This document shows positions 33,819 to 43,511 of a DNA stretch of 64,000 nucleotides, one piece after another. The stretch lies in the NCBI RefSeq assembly GCF_002280675.1, contig NZ_NCEN01000013.1, positions 1 to 64,000 of the forward strand, written 5' to 3'. The notes under the pieces were generated by a model that ran no database searches, was not told where the DNA came from, and saw only the letters and a program-made list of their open reading frames with translations. Position 1 is the stretch's first letter; every line of letters starts with the position of its first letter. The DNA is from Novosphingobium sp. 32-60-15 (lineage in GTDB: Bacteria > Pseudomonadota > Alphaproteobacteria > Sphingomonadales > Sphingomonadaceae). The position numbers and the translations under genes were made by a program.

Positions 33819-35939
33819 ATGGTTGTTCAAGCAAGTCTGTCCCACGCTGCGCTCGATCGTTTCCTGCGCCCGAAATCGGTTGCCATTGTTGGTGCATCCG
33901 ACAAACCGGGGGCGCTGGGCGCGACGATCCTGACCAATCTTGAGCGCAACGGATATGCCGGCGCGATTTATCCGGTGAATCCGAAGCGCGACGAGATTAT
34001 GGGCAAGCAGTGCTACCCATCGGTCGATGCGCTGCCCGAGGGCGTGGACGTGGCCGTTCTTGCCATTCCGCGTGTGGGCGTTCTGGAAGCGGTTAAGGGC
34101 CTTGCCGCGCGCAAATGTGGCGGCGTTGTCATTTTCTCTGCCGGATTTGCCGAAGGTGGCGAGGAAGGTCTGGCCGAACAGCACGAGATCGCGTGGATTG
34201 CCAACGAAGCGGGCATGGTGGTCGAAGGGCCAAATTGCCTTGGCCTGGTCAATTATGTCGACCGCATTCCGCTGACATTTGTTGAAACCAACGCTGTGCC
34301 GCCTGCGGGCAACCGCGCGGTGGGGATCGTTTCGCAATCGGGCGCGATGGCGGCGGTCCTGGGCACGATGCTCCTGTCGCGCGATTGCGGCGTGTCCTAT
34401 TCGGTTTCGACCGGTAATGAAGCGGCCAGCGGGGTTGAGGACTATGTCGATTGGTTGGTCGATCAGCCTGATACGCATGTGATTGCGATGATCGTTGAGC
34501 AATTCCGCAAACCGCAGGCGTTTCTGGCTGCGGCGCGACGGGCCAAGGCTGCGGGCAAGCCGGTGGTATTGCTGCATCCGGGCAAATCGAGCGCAGCGCG
34601 CGAATCTGCGGCCACCCACACCGGGGCGATGACTGGGGATTATAAGCTGATGCGGGCAATGGTTGCGCGCGCCGGTGTGATCTTTGCTGAAACGCTGCAA
34701 GAGCTTGGCGACATTGCCGAAATTGCCACGCAATGTGCGGCGCTGCCATCAGGCGGAACTGCCGTGCTGGGCGAATCGGGCGCGTTCAAAGCGCTTACGC
34801 TCGATCTGGCCGAAGAGCTTGAGCTGCCCTTGGCAGATTTGCATGACGAAGATTCGCCTATGTTACGGGCGGCACTACCGGTGTTTGTGCCCGTATCGAA
34901 CCCGTTGGACATAACCGCACAGGGGCTTTCAGAACCAGCGATTTACACGCGCTGCATTGAAGCGCTGCTTGAAGATGATCGCGTTGGCACGGTGTTCGTC
35001 GGGATCATTCAGGCAGAAGCTATCACTTGCGCCATCAAATTCCCGGCGGTGTTGGCTGCGATCGAAGGCAAGACGCTGACCAAGCCGGTGATCTTTGCAG
35101 GGCTTGATGAAGGTGCTGAAGTCCCGGCGGAGCGGATTGCAGCACTACGGGCGGCGGGCGTTCCGTGGTTTTCTTCAACCGAGCGGGCATTGCGGGCCGT
35201 GACGCGACTGACACATTGGGCAGCGCAGGATCTTTCCGTGAACGATCTTCCGGCAACGCCGCTGGCCGGACTTGATGTGGTTTCGGGCGTGATCCCGGAA
35301 TACAAGTCGAAGGAATTACTGGGGCCGATAGGTCTGTCGTTCCCCGAAGGAGGGTTTGCGGCCAGTGCCGATGCGGCGGTAACGGCGGCAGAGGCGGTGG
35401 GGTATCCTGTGGCGATGAAGGCACAGGCGGCGGCGCTCGGTCACAAAAGCGACGCTGGCGGGGTAATCCTGAACCTTGCCGATGAATCTGCCGTGCGGGA
35501 GGCGTGGGACCGCATTCACAGCAATGTGGCGGCCTATTCATCGGCGATCACGCTGGACGGCGTGCTGGTCGAGGCGATGGGCAAGCGCGGCATGGAAATG
35601 ATCGTCGGTGCCAAGAACGATCCCGAATGGGGGCCGGTGGTGCTGGCAGGCTTTGGCGGGGTGACCGCAGAAATCTTGCAGGACGTGCGGCTGTTGACGG
35701 CAGACCTTACCGAAGATGCGGTGGTGGCCGAATTGATGAAGCTGAAGAGCGCGGCGTTGTTGACCGGCTATCGCGGTTCACCGGCGTTGGACGTAGCGGC
35801 GCTGGCCAAGCTGATCGTCAAAGTTGGGCAAGTGCTGCGTGCTGAACCATCAATCCGCGAAATCGACCTTAATCCTGTCATCCTGCACCCTGTGGGTGAG
35901 GGTGTTGTAGCGCTGGATGCACTGATGCTGGTGGATTGA
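33819..35939 (+). CDS. ADP-forming acyl-CoA synthetase (acetate-CoA ligase family)
   Basis: The 706-residue protein is the fused alpha-beta form of NDP-forming acyl-CoA synthetases. An N-terminal CoA-binding domain (RFLRPKSVAIVGASDKPGALG) leads into succinyl-CoA-ligase-like domains (VGIVSQSGAMAAVLG, the phospho-His segment ARESAATHTGAMTGDY). A C-terminal ATP-grasp domain follows (VAMKAQAAALGHKSDAGGV, REIDLNPVILH). It makes acyl-CoA from an acid, ATP and CoA. In sphingomonads one member (FerA) activates ferulate; the substrate here cannot be told. GGAGG is six bases before ATG 33819 but touches the ATG at 33813, so I chose the second. Confidence 0.87.
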   Translation: MVVQASLSHAALDRFLRPKSVAIVGASDKPGALGATILTNLERNGYAGAIYPVNPKRDEIMGKQCYPSVDALPEGVDVAVLAIPRVGVLEAVKGLAARKCGGVVIFSAGFAEGGEEGLAEQHEIAWIANEAGMVVEGPNCLGLVNYVDRIPLTFVETNAVPPAGNRAVGIVSQSGAMAAVLGTMLLSRDCGVSYSVSTGNEAASGVEDYVDWLVDQPDTHVIAMIVEQFRKPQAFLAAARRAKAAGKPVVLLHPGKSSAARESAATHTGAMTGDYKLMRAMVARAGVIFAETLQELGDIAEIATQCAALPSGGTAVLGESGAFKALTLDLAEELELPLADLHDEDSPMLRAALPVFVPVSNPLDITAQGLSEPAIYTRCIEALLEDDRVGTVFVGIIQAEAITCAIKFPAVLAAIEGKTLTKPVIFAGLDEGAEVPAERIAALRAAGVPWFSSTERALRAVTRLTHWAAQDLSVNDLPATPLAGLDVVSGVIPEYKSKELLGPIGLSFPEGGFAASADAAVTAAEAVGYPVAMKAQAAALGHKSDAGGVILNLADESAVREAWDRIHSNVAAYSSAITLDGVLVEAMGKRGMEMIVGAKNDPEWGPVVLAGFGGVTAEILQDVRLLTADLTEDAVVAELMKLKSAALLTGYRGSPALDVAALAKLIVKVGQVLRAEPSIREIDLNPVILHPVGEGVVALDALMLVD

Positions 35940-35990
35940 AGCTTGAAATTTTGAAATGCGAGAGGGGCGGTCCGGTTGGGCCGCCCTTTT

Positions 35991-36527
35991 TCAATGGCCG
36001 GGAAAGTCCATGACGGACGCAACGGTCAGGCCTGCCTCACGCAAGCGGGACGCCCCGTTAAGGTCGGGAAGGTCGATGACGAACAGGGCGTGAGTGAGCT
36101 GGGCGCCTGCCGTGCGCAGGAGTTCAGCAGCGGCGAGTGCGGTGCCGCCGGTTGCGATCAGATCGTCGACCATGACTACGCGCTGGCCGTCCGGAATAGC
36201 CGTCGGGTCTAATTCCAAACGGTCGGTCCCGTATTCCAGCGCATAGTCGACGCCGATGGTTGGGATCGGTAGTTTGCCCGGTTTGCGGATAGGGACAAAG
36301 CCAAGCCCCATGCGTGCCGCAACCGCTGCACCGAAGATGAAGCCGCGCGCTTCCATTCCGGCGACGGCTTGGGCTCCGGCTTGATGGGCAAGGTCTGCAA
36401 GGTGATCCACTGTGGCCGAAAGGCCGGGGCCGTGCGCGATCAACGTTGTGATGTCGCGGAACAAAATGCCCGGCGAGGGGAAGTGGGGCACGGTGCGCAC
36501 AAGCGCCTTGAGGTCATCGGGTTGCAT
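35991..36527 (-). CDS. apt: Adenine phosphoribosyltransferase
   Basis: The 178-residue protein matches family length. It has FPSPGILFRDITTLI at the N-terminus, GMEARGFIFGAAVA, PIRKPGKLP, and the PRPP-binding motif VVMVDDLIATGGTA. It salvages adenine to AMP with PRPP. ATG 36527 has AGGAA eight bases upstream; a longer frame upstream crosses a terminator and is not used. A terminator separates it from petC on the same strand. Confidence 0.95.
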   Translation of the reverse strand: MQPDDLKALVRTVPHFPSPGILFRDITTLIAHGPGLSATVDHLADLAHQAGAQAVAGMEARGFIFGAAVAARMGLGFVPIRKPGKLPIPTIGVDYALEYGTDRLELDPTAIPDGQRVVMVDDLIATGGTALAAAELLRTAGAQLTHALFVIDLPDLNGASRLREAGLTVASVMDFPGH

Positions 36528-36602
36528 CGAGTTCGTTCCTAGCTTGATGCGATTGATATGCCCACCCCCATCCCCTCCCGCAGGCGGGAAGGGGGCTAAC
36601 GA

Positions 36603-36630
36603 AAAAGGCCACCGTTTCCGATGGCCTTTT
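36603..36630. terminator. Terminator between petC and apt
   Basis: AAAAGGCCA and its exact complement TGGCCTTTT form a 9-base stem with a 10-base loop. On the minus strand the arm ends in a T-run, so it terminates the petABC operon after petC. Confidence 0.85.
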
Positions 36631-36654
36631 GTCGTTTCGCTTATGTCAGAACGA

Positions 36655-37470
36655 TCAGTGCTTGTTGGCCCAGACGTTCTTCTTGGCGAGGTAGGCAAGA
36701 ACCGTGGCAACCAGCAGGAAGCCAAGCACAGCCCAGCCGGTCTGCTTGCGCTTGTCCAGCTTCGGCTCTGCAGTCCAGATCAGGAATGCCGCAACATCAG
36801 TCGACATTTGCTGAACGGTGGCCGTGGTGCCGTCCGAGTACGTCACTTGTCCGTCACCAGCGATTGGTGCCGGCATCGAGAGGTTCAGGTTGGCAAAGTA
36901 CGGGTTGTAATACAGGCCATCAGGGGTCTTGGCGTCGGGGAACTTCTTGAGAAGCTCAGCAGGCTGTTCCTGATAGCCGGTCAACAACGAGGCAACATAA
37001 GCGCCGCCGTCATGACGTGCCTTGGTGATCAGCGAAAGATCAGGCGGTACGCCTTGTCCTGCATAATACACCGTCGGGAAGTAATCCTGCGGGATGTTAT
37101 CACGCTCCGCGCGCTCACCTGTCTTAACGTCAAACGTGGGCTGCTTTGTGCCCCACTGCTTGGCGATTGCCTTCACTTCGGCTTCTGAATAGCCGAGTGC
37201 AGCCAGATCGCGGAAAGCGACATGCTTGAGTGAGTGACAGGTCGAGCAGACTTCCTTGTAAACCTGGAAGCCGCGCTGGAGCTGTGCTTTGTCGAACTTG
37301 CCAAATGCGCCATCGCTGGCGAATTTGATGTCCTTGGGCAGAAGATGGAACGCGTGTTCTGCTGTTTCGGCAGCGGGTTCCTTGATCGCGGTGTAGGCGC
37401 CGTTTCCGAACGACCAGAGCAGCGCGATGGCAAAGAACAGGCCTACCAGAGGGCCAAAAAGACGGACCAT
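36655..37470 (-). CDS. petC: Cytochrome c1 of the cytochrome bc1 complex
   Basis: The 271-residue protein has an N-terminal signal or anchor (LVGLFFAIALLWSFG), the c-type heme motif CSTCH at residues 75-79, and the c1-type segment LSLITKARHDGGAYVASLLTGY. A C-terminal membrane helix (GWAVLGFLLVATVLAYLA) ends in a basic tail. It takes electrons from the Rieske protein and passes them to a soluble or membrane cytochrome c. It is the last gene of petA-petB-petC. Confidence 0.95.
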   Translation of the reverse strand: MVRLFGPLVGLFFAIALLWSFGNGAYTAIKEPAAETAEHAFHLLPKDIKFASDGAFGKFDKAQLQRGFQVYKEVCSTCHSLKHVAFRDLAALGYSEAEVKAIAKQWGTKQPTFDVKTGERAERDNIPQDYFPTVYYAGQGVPPDLSLITKARHDGGAYVASLLTGYQEQPAELLKKFPDAKTPDGLYYNPYFANLNLSMPAPIAGDGQVTYSDGTTATVQQMSTDVAAFLIWTAEPKLDKRKQTGWAVLGFLLVATVLAYLAKKNVWANKH

Positions 37471-37501
37471 GGGGTTCTCTTTCTCTTACGCTTCGTTGCT
37501 G

Positions 37502-38794
37502 TCAGGCAGCTGCAGGATGGGCATTGAGCACTGCGCTCTCATCCTTGCCCAGGACGCCTTCGGTGATCGAGAACGGAAGCGGTTCCGGCTTTTCGATCGA
37601 CGAGACGAGCGGGAGGATGATGAGGAAGTGCGCGAAGTAATAGATCGATGCCACCTGGCTGATCATCACGTAGGGTTCAGCAGCCGGAGCGCCGCCGCAG
37701 TAGAACAAGACCGCCATGGTCGGGATCAGACCGAACCAGAAGAACTTGCGGAACAGCGGGCGGTAGTGGCCTGAACGAACCGGCGAGGTATCCAGCCAGG
37801 GCAGGAAGAACCACACGAGGATCGAGCCGAACATGGCGAGCACGCCCATCAGCTTGGCCGGGATAAAGAAGAAGTCATACGTGAAGGCGCGCAGGATCGC
37901 GTAGAATGGATAGAAGTACCATTCAGGAACGATGTGTGCCGGCGTCGAAAGCGGGTTTGCCGGAATGTAGTTATCCGGATGGCCCAGCGCGTTCGGCGCG
38001 AAGAACAGGATTGCGCAGTAGATCAGCAGGAAGATGCCAAGCCCGAAGCCGTCCTTTGCCGTGTAGTACGGGTGGAACGGTACGGTATCGGATTCCGTCT
38101 TCACTTCAACACCGGTCGGGTTTGACGAACCGGGGATGTGCAGCGCCCAGATGTGCAGGATGATAACACCGGCAATCACGAACGGCAGCAGGAAGTGGAG
38201 CGAGAAGAAGCGGTTCAGAGCGGCGTTATCAGGGGCAAAGCCACCGAGCAGCCAGATCTGGATCGGTTCACCCACCAAAGGAATAGCGCCGAACAGGCCG
38301 GTGATCACCTTGGCACCCCAGAAGCTCATCTGGCCCCAGGGAAGCACATAGCCCATGAAGGCGGTGGCCATCATCAACAAGAAGATGGTGACGCCGAGCA
38401 GCCAGATCATCTCACGCGGGGCTTTGTACGATGAGTAGAAGAAGCCACGGAAGATGTGCAGGTAAACCACAACGAAGAACGCCGAGGCACCGTTGGCGTG
38501 CGCATAGCGCATCATCCAGCCCCAATTGACGTCGCGCATGATGTGTTCGACCGAATCGAATGCAACGCCAGCGTTGGCGGCGTAATGCATCGCAAGGACG
38601 ACGCCGGTGACGATTTGCAGCACCAGACAGAACCCGGCGAGTACGCCGAAGTTCCACATATAGTTGAGATTGCGGGGCACCGGATATCCGGCACCAACGG
38701 CATTGTATACAAAGCGCGGCAGGGGCAGCTTTTCGTCAAGCCACTGCGTCAGGCCATTGCCTGGCTTGTATTCGTTCGCCCAGGGAAAGCTCAT
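37502..38794 (-). CDS. petB: Cytochrome b of the cytochrome bc1 complex
   Basis: The 430-residue protein has eight or so membrane helices with the usual heme-His helices ([45 protein letters not shown]). It also carries the quinol-site [12 protein letters not shown] and the PEWY motif in [18 protein letters not shown]. It houses the two b hemes and both quinone sites. It lies between petA and petC in one operon, with 11 and 31 bases between genes. Confidence 0.97.
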   Translation of the reverse strand: MSFPWANEYKPGNGLTQWLDEKLPLPRFVYNAVGAGYPVPRNLNYMWNFGVLAGFCLVLQIVTGVVLAMHYAANAGVAFDSVEHIMRDVNWGWMMRYAHANGASAFFVVVYLHIFRGFFYSSYKAPREMIWLLGVTIFLLMMATAFMGYVLPWGQMSFWGAKVITGLFGAIPLVGEPIQIWLLGGFAPDNAALNRFFSLHFLLPFVIAGVIILHIWALHIPGSSNPTGVEVKTESDTVPFHPYYTAKDGFGLGIFLLIYCAILFFAPNALGHPDNYIPANPLSTPAHIVPEWYFYPFYAILRAFTYDFFFIPAKLMGVLAMFGSILVWFFLPWLDTSPVRSGHYRPLFRKFFWFGLIPTMAVLFYCGGAPAAEPYVMISQVASIYYFAHFLIILPLVSSIEKPEPLPFSITEGVLGKDESAVLNAHPAAA

Positions 38795-38805
38795 AAGTCC
38801 TGTCC

Positions 38806-39369
38806 TCAGCCGATCTTCACGACAGTGTCGGAGATGAATGAATACTCTGGCACCTCAAGATTCTTGGGTGCCGGGCCTTTGCGGATGCGTCCGGCAGTGT
38901 CGTAGTGCGAACCGTGGCATGGGCAGAAATACCCGCCAAATTCGCCCTTCACTTCGCCTTCGCCAGCACCCAGCGGCACGCAGCCGAGGTGCGTACAAAC
39001 GCCCATCGTGATAAGCCAGTTGGTCTTGCCAACTTTGGTGCGTTCTTCCAGCGTCTGCGGATCGCGCAGGGAAGTTGCGTCAACCTGATCGGCCGAAGCG
39101 ATTTCTTCCGGCTTCAGATTGCGGATGAACACTGGCTGCTTGCGGAAGACCGCCTTGATCGCCTGGCCCGTCTGGATCGCCGAAATGTCGATCTCTGTCG
39201 AGCTTTGCGCCAAGACGTCCGCCGATGGCGCCATCTGACTTACCAACGGGAGAATGACGGCAGCGCCGCCAACACCCGCAAAACTCACCGCCGCGATATT
39301 GATAAAATCGCGTCGGCGCACGCCCTCTCCGGTTACGCCCAGAGTGTCGATGCTCGCCTCATCAGCCAT
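38806..39369 (-). CDS. petA: Ubiquinol-cytochrome c reductase Rieske iron-sulfur subunit
   Basis: The 187-residue protein has a twin-arginine-like N-terminus ([15 protein letters not shown]) that also forms the membrane anchor. The Rieske cluster motifs are CTHLGC (125-130) and CPCHGSHYD (149-157). It transfers electrons from quinol to cytochrome c1. ATG 39369 is chosen because the twin-arginine segment follows at residue 18. The longer upstream frame to 39552 is low in family resemblance. First gene of petABC. Confidence 0.95.
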   Translation of the reverse strand: MADEASIDTLGVTGEGVRRRDFINIAAVSFAGVGGAAVILPLVSQMAPSADVLAQSSTEIDISAIQTGQAIKAVFRKQPVFIRNLKPEEIASADQVDATSLRDPQTLEERTKVGKTNWLITMGVCTHLGCVPLGAGEGEVKGEFGGYFCPCHGSHYDTAGRIRKGPAPKNLEVPEYSFISDTVVKIG

Positions 39370-39636
39370 TGAAATTCCCTGCCTGCTGCCGCCGCGCACG
39401 CGCATCGCCCGCGGTCCAACTTGCCCACTGGATAAAAACCGGGTGAACCCGCAAAGGCGCCCCCGATCCACACGAAGGCATGGCGCGCGCGAATGCGCCG
39501 TGCCAGCCCCCACTTGGGAGGCCTGATAGACGCAAAGCCACGGCTTTGCCAACAGGCATTTTGGTATGGGAAAAGGGGGCGATTGCTGAGTCTTTATACA
39601 GCCTTTGGGGCGGAAACGCCGGATCGGGCAAATTGG

Positions 39637-40680
39637 CTAAAATCCAGCGCCATCAGGCCATTTGGGACCTGCAAGGCCCATGACCTTGAACAGCGCGCCC
39701 ATTTGTCGCTCATCAACAAGGCGGTCCCGTGCGGCATATACTTCTGCTGCATGGGCCGGAGCAAAGGCGGCAAGCGCATCTGCGCGCGCGTCGATTCCCA
39801 GTGAGCGTAGCCACTTGCCTTGGTCAACTGTGCCAAGCCAGCGCACATCGCGTGATTGCGCGATTGCCGAAAGGACCGAGAAATCAACGTGTGCGGTAAG
39901 GTCAGCCTCTCCGGGGGTGGCAAAGGGATCAACATGGCGGTGGTCCCGCACGGCTTGCAACGATGAGCCATAGGCCGGTTGCGTATAGCCATAATCGATG
40001 AACAGCGCCGCACCGCCTTGGGCCGTCAACCGTCCGGATACTTCATATAGCACGGCAGCCGATGCTGGAGACGTTTCCAGAATCGCGCCATCTGCGGCAT
40101 CACGCAAGGCGACGGGCACCGCATTGTCCATGAGCTGCGAACCCGCGATGGGCACGAGGCGGTCCTGATCAAGGCCTACCATCCGTTCGCGCCAGCCTTC
40201 GGCGGTGCGGACCATTTGCCGGATTGGCAGCGCATCAAGAAATTCGTTGGCAACAATCAACACGGGCCCGTCGGTGGGCAAAGTCGACAAGTCGGCGTGC
40301 CAACGCGCCTGGGGGTGGAGTTCAAGCTGCAGCGCTTTGAGCGCGGTGCTGGTTTCAACAAAGTGCAGGGTCGGGGCAAGGCCATAGCGCTTTGCCGCGC
40401 CCAGCGCGTCACGCGCCAAAGTGCCGCGACCGGGGCCGAGCTCGACATAATGGACAGGGCTTGGGCGGCCTGCGCGTATCCAGATGTCAGCCAGCCACAG
40501 CCCGATCAGCTCGCCGAACATCTGGCTGATTTCCGGCGCGGTGATGAAATCCCCTGCTGTACCAAAGGGATCGCGGCTGTTGTAATAATGCGCGTTTGAT
40601 TCGGCCATATAGTGCGAGATGCTGATCGGCCCGGTATTGGTGATCAGCCGCGTGAATGTTTCAAGCAACGGCGCGCTCAT
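39637..40680 (-). CDS. SAM-dependent methyltransferase, NDUFAF7/MidA family (DUF185)
   Basis: The 347-residue protein matches the NDUFAF7/MidA family. It has GPISISHYMAESNAHYYNSRDPFGTAGDFITAPEISQMFGELIGLW, a SAM motif VHYVELGPGRGTLARDAL, and NEFLDALPIRQ. The mitochondrial homologue methylates an Arg of complex I during assembly; the bacterial role is probably similar but unproven. ATG 40680 overlaps the lgt stop by four bases (ATGA), so the two are coupled. About 265 bases with no gene I can support separate it from petA downstream. Confidence 0.9.
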   Translation of the reverse strand: MSAPLLETFTRLITNTGPISISHYMAESNAHYYNSRDPFGTAGDFITAPEISQMFGELIGLWLADIWIRAGRPSPVHYVELGPGRGTLARDALGAAKRYGLAPTLHFVETSTALKALQLELHPQARWHADLSTLPTDGPVLIVANEFLDALPIRQMVRTAEGWRERMVGLDQDRLVPIAGSQLMDNAVPVALRDAADGAILETSPASAAVLYEVSGRLTAQGGAALFIDYGYTQPAYGSSLQAVRDHRHVDPFATPGEADLTAHVDFSVLSAIAQSRDVRWLGTVDQGKWLRSLGIDARADALAAFAPAHAAEVYAARDRLVDERQMGALFKVMGLAGPKWPDGAGF

Positions 40681-41588
40681 GCAGGCGCGGCTCCTGTGGC
40701 AGATACGGGCTTGTTGATCAGCCCGCGGATCAGGAAGAACAATCCCACCGCCATCATCGGAATGGTCAGCCACTGGCCCATCGAGAACCCGGTGCGCATC
40801 GCGAAATCCTGCAACTGCGAGTCAGGCTCACGGTAGAATTCGACCATGAACCGGGCGAGGGCATAGCCGAAGGTGAAGGTGCCGACGAGCAGGCCGGTGC
40901 GCCAGCGCGCTTTCGTGCGCCAGAACAGAAAGAGCAGGACGATGGCCAGTACGAGGCCTTCCAGCGCGGCTTCATAAAGCTGGCTGGGATGGCGCGCGAT
41001 GGGACCGCCGCCGGGGAAGATCATGGCCCATGCCACGCCGGAACCGGCTTCGCGGCCCCACAATTCACCGTTCATGAAGTTTGCAAGGCGGCCGAACAGC
41101 AGGCCGAAAGGCACGCAGACCGAGATGTAATCGCACACCCGCACGAAGTTCAAACCAGCCCGCCACGAGACCCATGCGATGGCGAGCACTACGCCGAGCA
41201 ACCCGCCATGGAAGCTCATCCCGCCTTCCCACAGCTTGATCAGGTTTTGCGGTTCGGTCAGCAGTTCGGGGGCATAGAACATGGCGTAGCCAAGCCGCCC
41301 GCCAAGGATAATGCCAAGCGTTGCGTAGAAAAACAGATCATCGGCGTGGCGCTGTGCAATGGGCGCGCCGGGCTGGCTGATCATCTTGGACAATTGCCAA
41401 TAGCCCAGAATGATCCCGGCCAGATAGGCCAATGAATACCATTTCAGCGCGAAGAATCCCAGGTCCAGCGCGATGGGCGAAACACCCAGATCTTCCCAGC
41501 GAATCGGCCCTGAAACCGCCCCTGCCGAGGCCGCTGCGGACGTGGACGCTACGGCAAGCGCGGTTGCTGTTGACAGTAGTGACAGCAA
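40677..41588 (-). CDS. lgt: Prolipoprotein diacylglyceryl transferase
   Basis: The 303-residue membrane protein has about seven helices. Lgt landmarks are FFALKWYSLAYLAGIILGYW, GRLGYAMFY, EGGMSFHGGLLG with the catalytic-region His, FGRLANFMNGELWGR, and RHPSQLYEA. It moves a diacylglyceryl group from phosphatidylglycerol to the lipobox Cys of prolipoproteins. The best in-frame start is TTG 41588, which gives a 25-residue Ala/Ser-rich leader before the family start; a shorter start is possible. Confidence 0.92.
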   Translation of the reverse strand: MLSLLSTATALAVASTSAAASAGAVSGPIRWEDLGVSPIALDLGFFALKWYSLAYLAGIILGYWQLSKMISQPGAPIAQRHADDLFFYATLGIILGGRLGYAMFYAPELLTEPQNLIKLWEGGMSFHGGLLGVVLAIAWVSWRAGLNFVRVCDYISVCVPFGLLFGRLANFMNGELWGREAGSGVAWAMIFPGGGPIARHPSQLYEAALEGLVLAIVLLFLFWRTKARWRTGLLVGTFTFGYALARFMVEFYREPDSQLQDFAMRTGFSMGQWLTIPMMAVGLFFLIRGLINKPVSATGAAPA

Positions 41589-41742
41589 GAGGCGAACTCC
41601 CTACAACTTCAAAAATAAGCCGATTTCCCTGATGCAAAATACGGCCTTTGCGGTATCGTATTGGCACAGGGCGAAGGCCACAAGCAAACCCGAAAAGGCG
41701 CACGCGTGATGTGTCCGGGGGTTGGGAGAATATCAGGACGCC

Positions 41743-43464
41743 ATGAAGACCGAGCTTGACCTTGCCATGGATCGCACATTCACTGCGCTAACCGCTGAAG
41801 GCGGGATGTTCCAAACCGTTATGGTACAGCGGTTTGGCCATGATGTGCCGATGATTGCCACCGCGCCGCCGCACCTGCCTGCGTACTTTGCCTATTTCTG
41901 CGCAACGCATGGCGAAAAGACATTCATCGTCGATGGTGAAATGCGCTTGAGCTTTGCCGATGTTTACAAGGCGGCACGCCACGTGGCGGGCGCTTTGGTT
42001 GAAGGGCACGGTGTACAAAAAGGGGATCGCATCGCCATTGCCGCGCGCAATTCAGCCAATTGGGTAATTGCCTATATGGCAGTGCTGATGGCTGGCGGTT
42101 GTGCCACTCTGCTTAACGGCTGGTGGTCGGGTGAGGAATTGGCCGGCGGCGTTGATCTGGTCGAATGCCGCTATGTCATTGCCGATGATTCGCGGGCCAA
42201 GCGCCTTGTTGGCCATAGCCACGGGGCGGTGCTTCTGACGATTGCGCATGATTGCGCCTATGAACAAGGCCTGGCGTCGCTGCTTGGCAAGGGCGGTGGC
42301 ATGGCCACGATCCTGCCGACGTTGACAGGCGAAGATTGGGCGACGGTGTTGTTTACGTCAGGCTCTACCGGCGTGGCCAAGGGTGCCTTGTCGGACCATC
42401 GCGGCGTGGTGCAGGGCACGATGAATTACGCCGTTCAATCTGTTGCCGCACTCGCCATCTTGAACGCCAAGGGACAAGGCCCTGCGCCCGATGTGCAGCC
42501 AACGACGCTGGTCAACGTGCCGCTTTTCCATGTGACCGGCGAAGTGCCCGTGTTCCTGCAGTCGTTCGCGCTGGGCCGCAAACTGGTGCTTATGGCCAAG
42601 TGGGACGTGGTTGAGGCGATGCGCTTGATCGAACGCGAAAAGGCGACGTACTTTGTTGGCGTGCCGCTGATGAGTTTTGAAATCGCGACGCATCCTGACC
42701 GGGAAAAGTACGATCTTTCAACGTGCGTGTCGTTTGCGGCAGGTGGCGCCCCGCGCCCGGTCGAGCATGTGGAGCGCATCCGAAAGGCAATGCCCCATGC
42801 GTTTCCGTTGCTGGGCTATGGCCTGACTGAAACCAATGGCGTGGGCTGCGGCAATCTGAACGAGAACTATCTGGCAAAGCCGGGCAGCACCGGAACGGCG
42901 TCGCGTCCGCTGGTGGACCTGGCCATCCTTGATGATGCAGGCAACACACTGCTCCAAGGTGCGGTGGGGGAAGTTTCCATCCGCTCAATCGCCAATTTCC
43001 TCGGATATTGGGGCAATGAAAAGGCAACGCGCGAAGCCGTGACGGCGGATGGATACTTCCGCACGGGCGATCTGGGGTACCTTGATGCCGAGGGCTATTT
43101 GTTCATCGTGGATCGCAAAAAAGACATCATCATTCGCGGCGGCGAAAATATCAGCTGCATCGAGGTGGAAAACGCCATCTATGCGCACCCGTGTATTGCT
43201 GAAGTCAGCGTTTTCGGCCTTCCGGACGAGAGATTCGGTGAGGTTCCAGCGGCAGTCTATCTTGCAAAGGATGATTGTTCGGCCACCGAGGAGGAACTGC
43301 GCGCCTTTTTGAAAGAGCATATCGCCCCGTTCAGTATCCCGGTGCGTTTCTGGGAAGTGCATGAGGCACTGCCACGGTTGGGCACGGAAAAAGTGGACAA
43401 GCGGTCTTTGCGCGAAACCTACACCAAAGAATGGCTTGGGGAATGGCCGAATACGCCTGCGTAA
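41743..43464 (+). CDS. AMP-forming acyl-CoA synthetase (class I adenylate-forming)
   Basis: The 573-residue protein is an ANL-family ligase. The ATP motif is VLFTSGSTGVAKGALSDHRG, the second is GYGLTETNGVGCGN. The hinge is YFRTGDLGYLDAEGYLFIVDRKKDIIIRGGENIS, and the C-terminal catalytic Lys lies in LGTEKVDKRSLRE. It activates a carboxylic acid, probably a fatty or aromatic acid, to its CoA ester; the substrate is not readable. I chose ATG 41743 over a TTG at 41722. It stands alone between lgt (divergent) and glnD. Confidence 0.88.
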   Translation: MKTELDLAMDRTFTALTAEGGMFQTVMVQRFGHDVPMIATAPPHLPAYFAYFCATHGEKTFIVDGEMRLSFADVYKAARHVAGALVEGHGVQKGDRIAIAARNSANWVIAYMAVLMAGGCATLLNGWWSGEELAGGVDLVECRYVIADDSRAKRLVGHSHGAVLLTIAHDCAYEQGLASLLGKGGGMATILPTLTGEDWATVLFTSGSTGVAKGALSDHRGVVQGTMNYAVQSVAALAILNAKGQGPAPDVQPTTLVNVPLFHVTGEVPVFLQSFALGRKLVLMAKWDVVEAMRLIEREKATYFVGVPLMSFEIATHPDREKYDLSTCVSFAAGGAPRPVEHVERIRKAMPHAFPLLGYGLTETNGVGCGNLNENYLAKPGSTGTASRPLVDLAILDDAGNTLLQGAVGEVSIRSIANFLGYWGNEKATREAVTADGYFRTGDLGYLDAEGYLFIVDRKKDIIIRGGENISCIEVENAIYAHPCIAEVSVFGLPDERFGEVPAAVYLAKDDCSATEEELRAFLKEHIAPFSIPVRFWEVHEALPRLGTEKVDKRSLRETYTKEWLGEWPNTPA

Positions 43465-43511
43465 GGCCCGTTGTTATTGGACGGTAAAGCATGAAGGGGT
43501 AAAGGGGAGGC

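Noticed and set aside
36528..36725. N-terminal extension of Apt
   Set aside because: The extension runs through the petC terminator hairpin and is not seen in the family.
39370..39636. A gene between petA and the methyltransferase
   Set aside because: The open frames here are Pro/Arg-rich, without ribosome sites or recognisable motifs, and overlap the petA upstream region.
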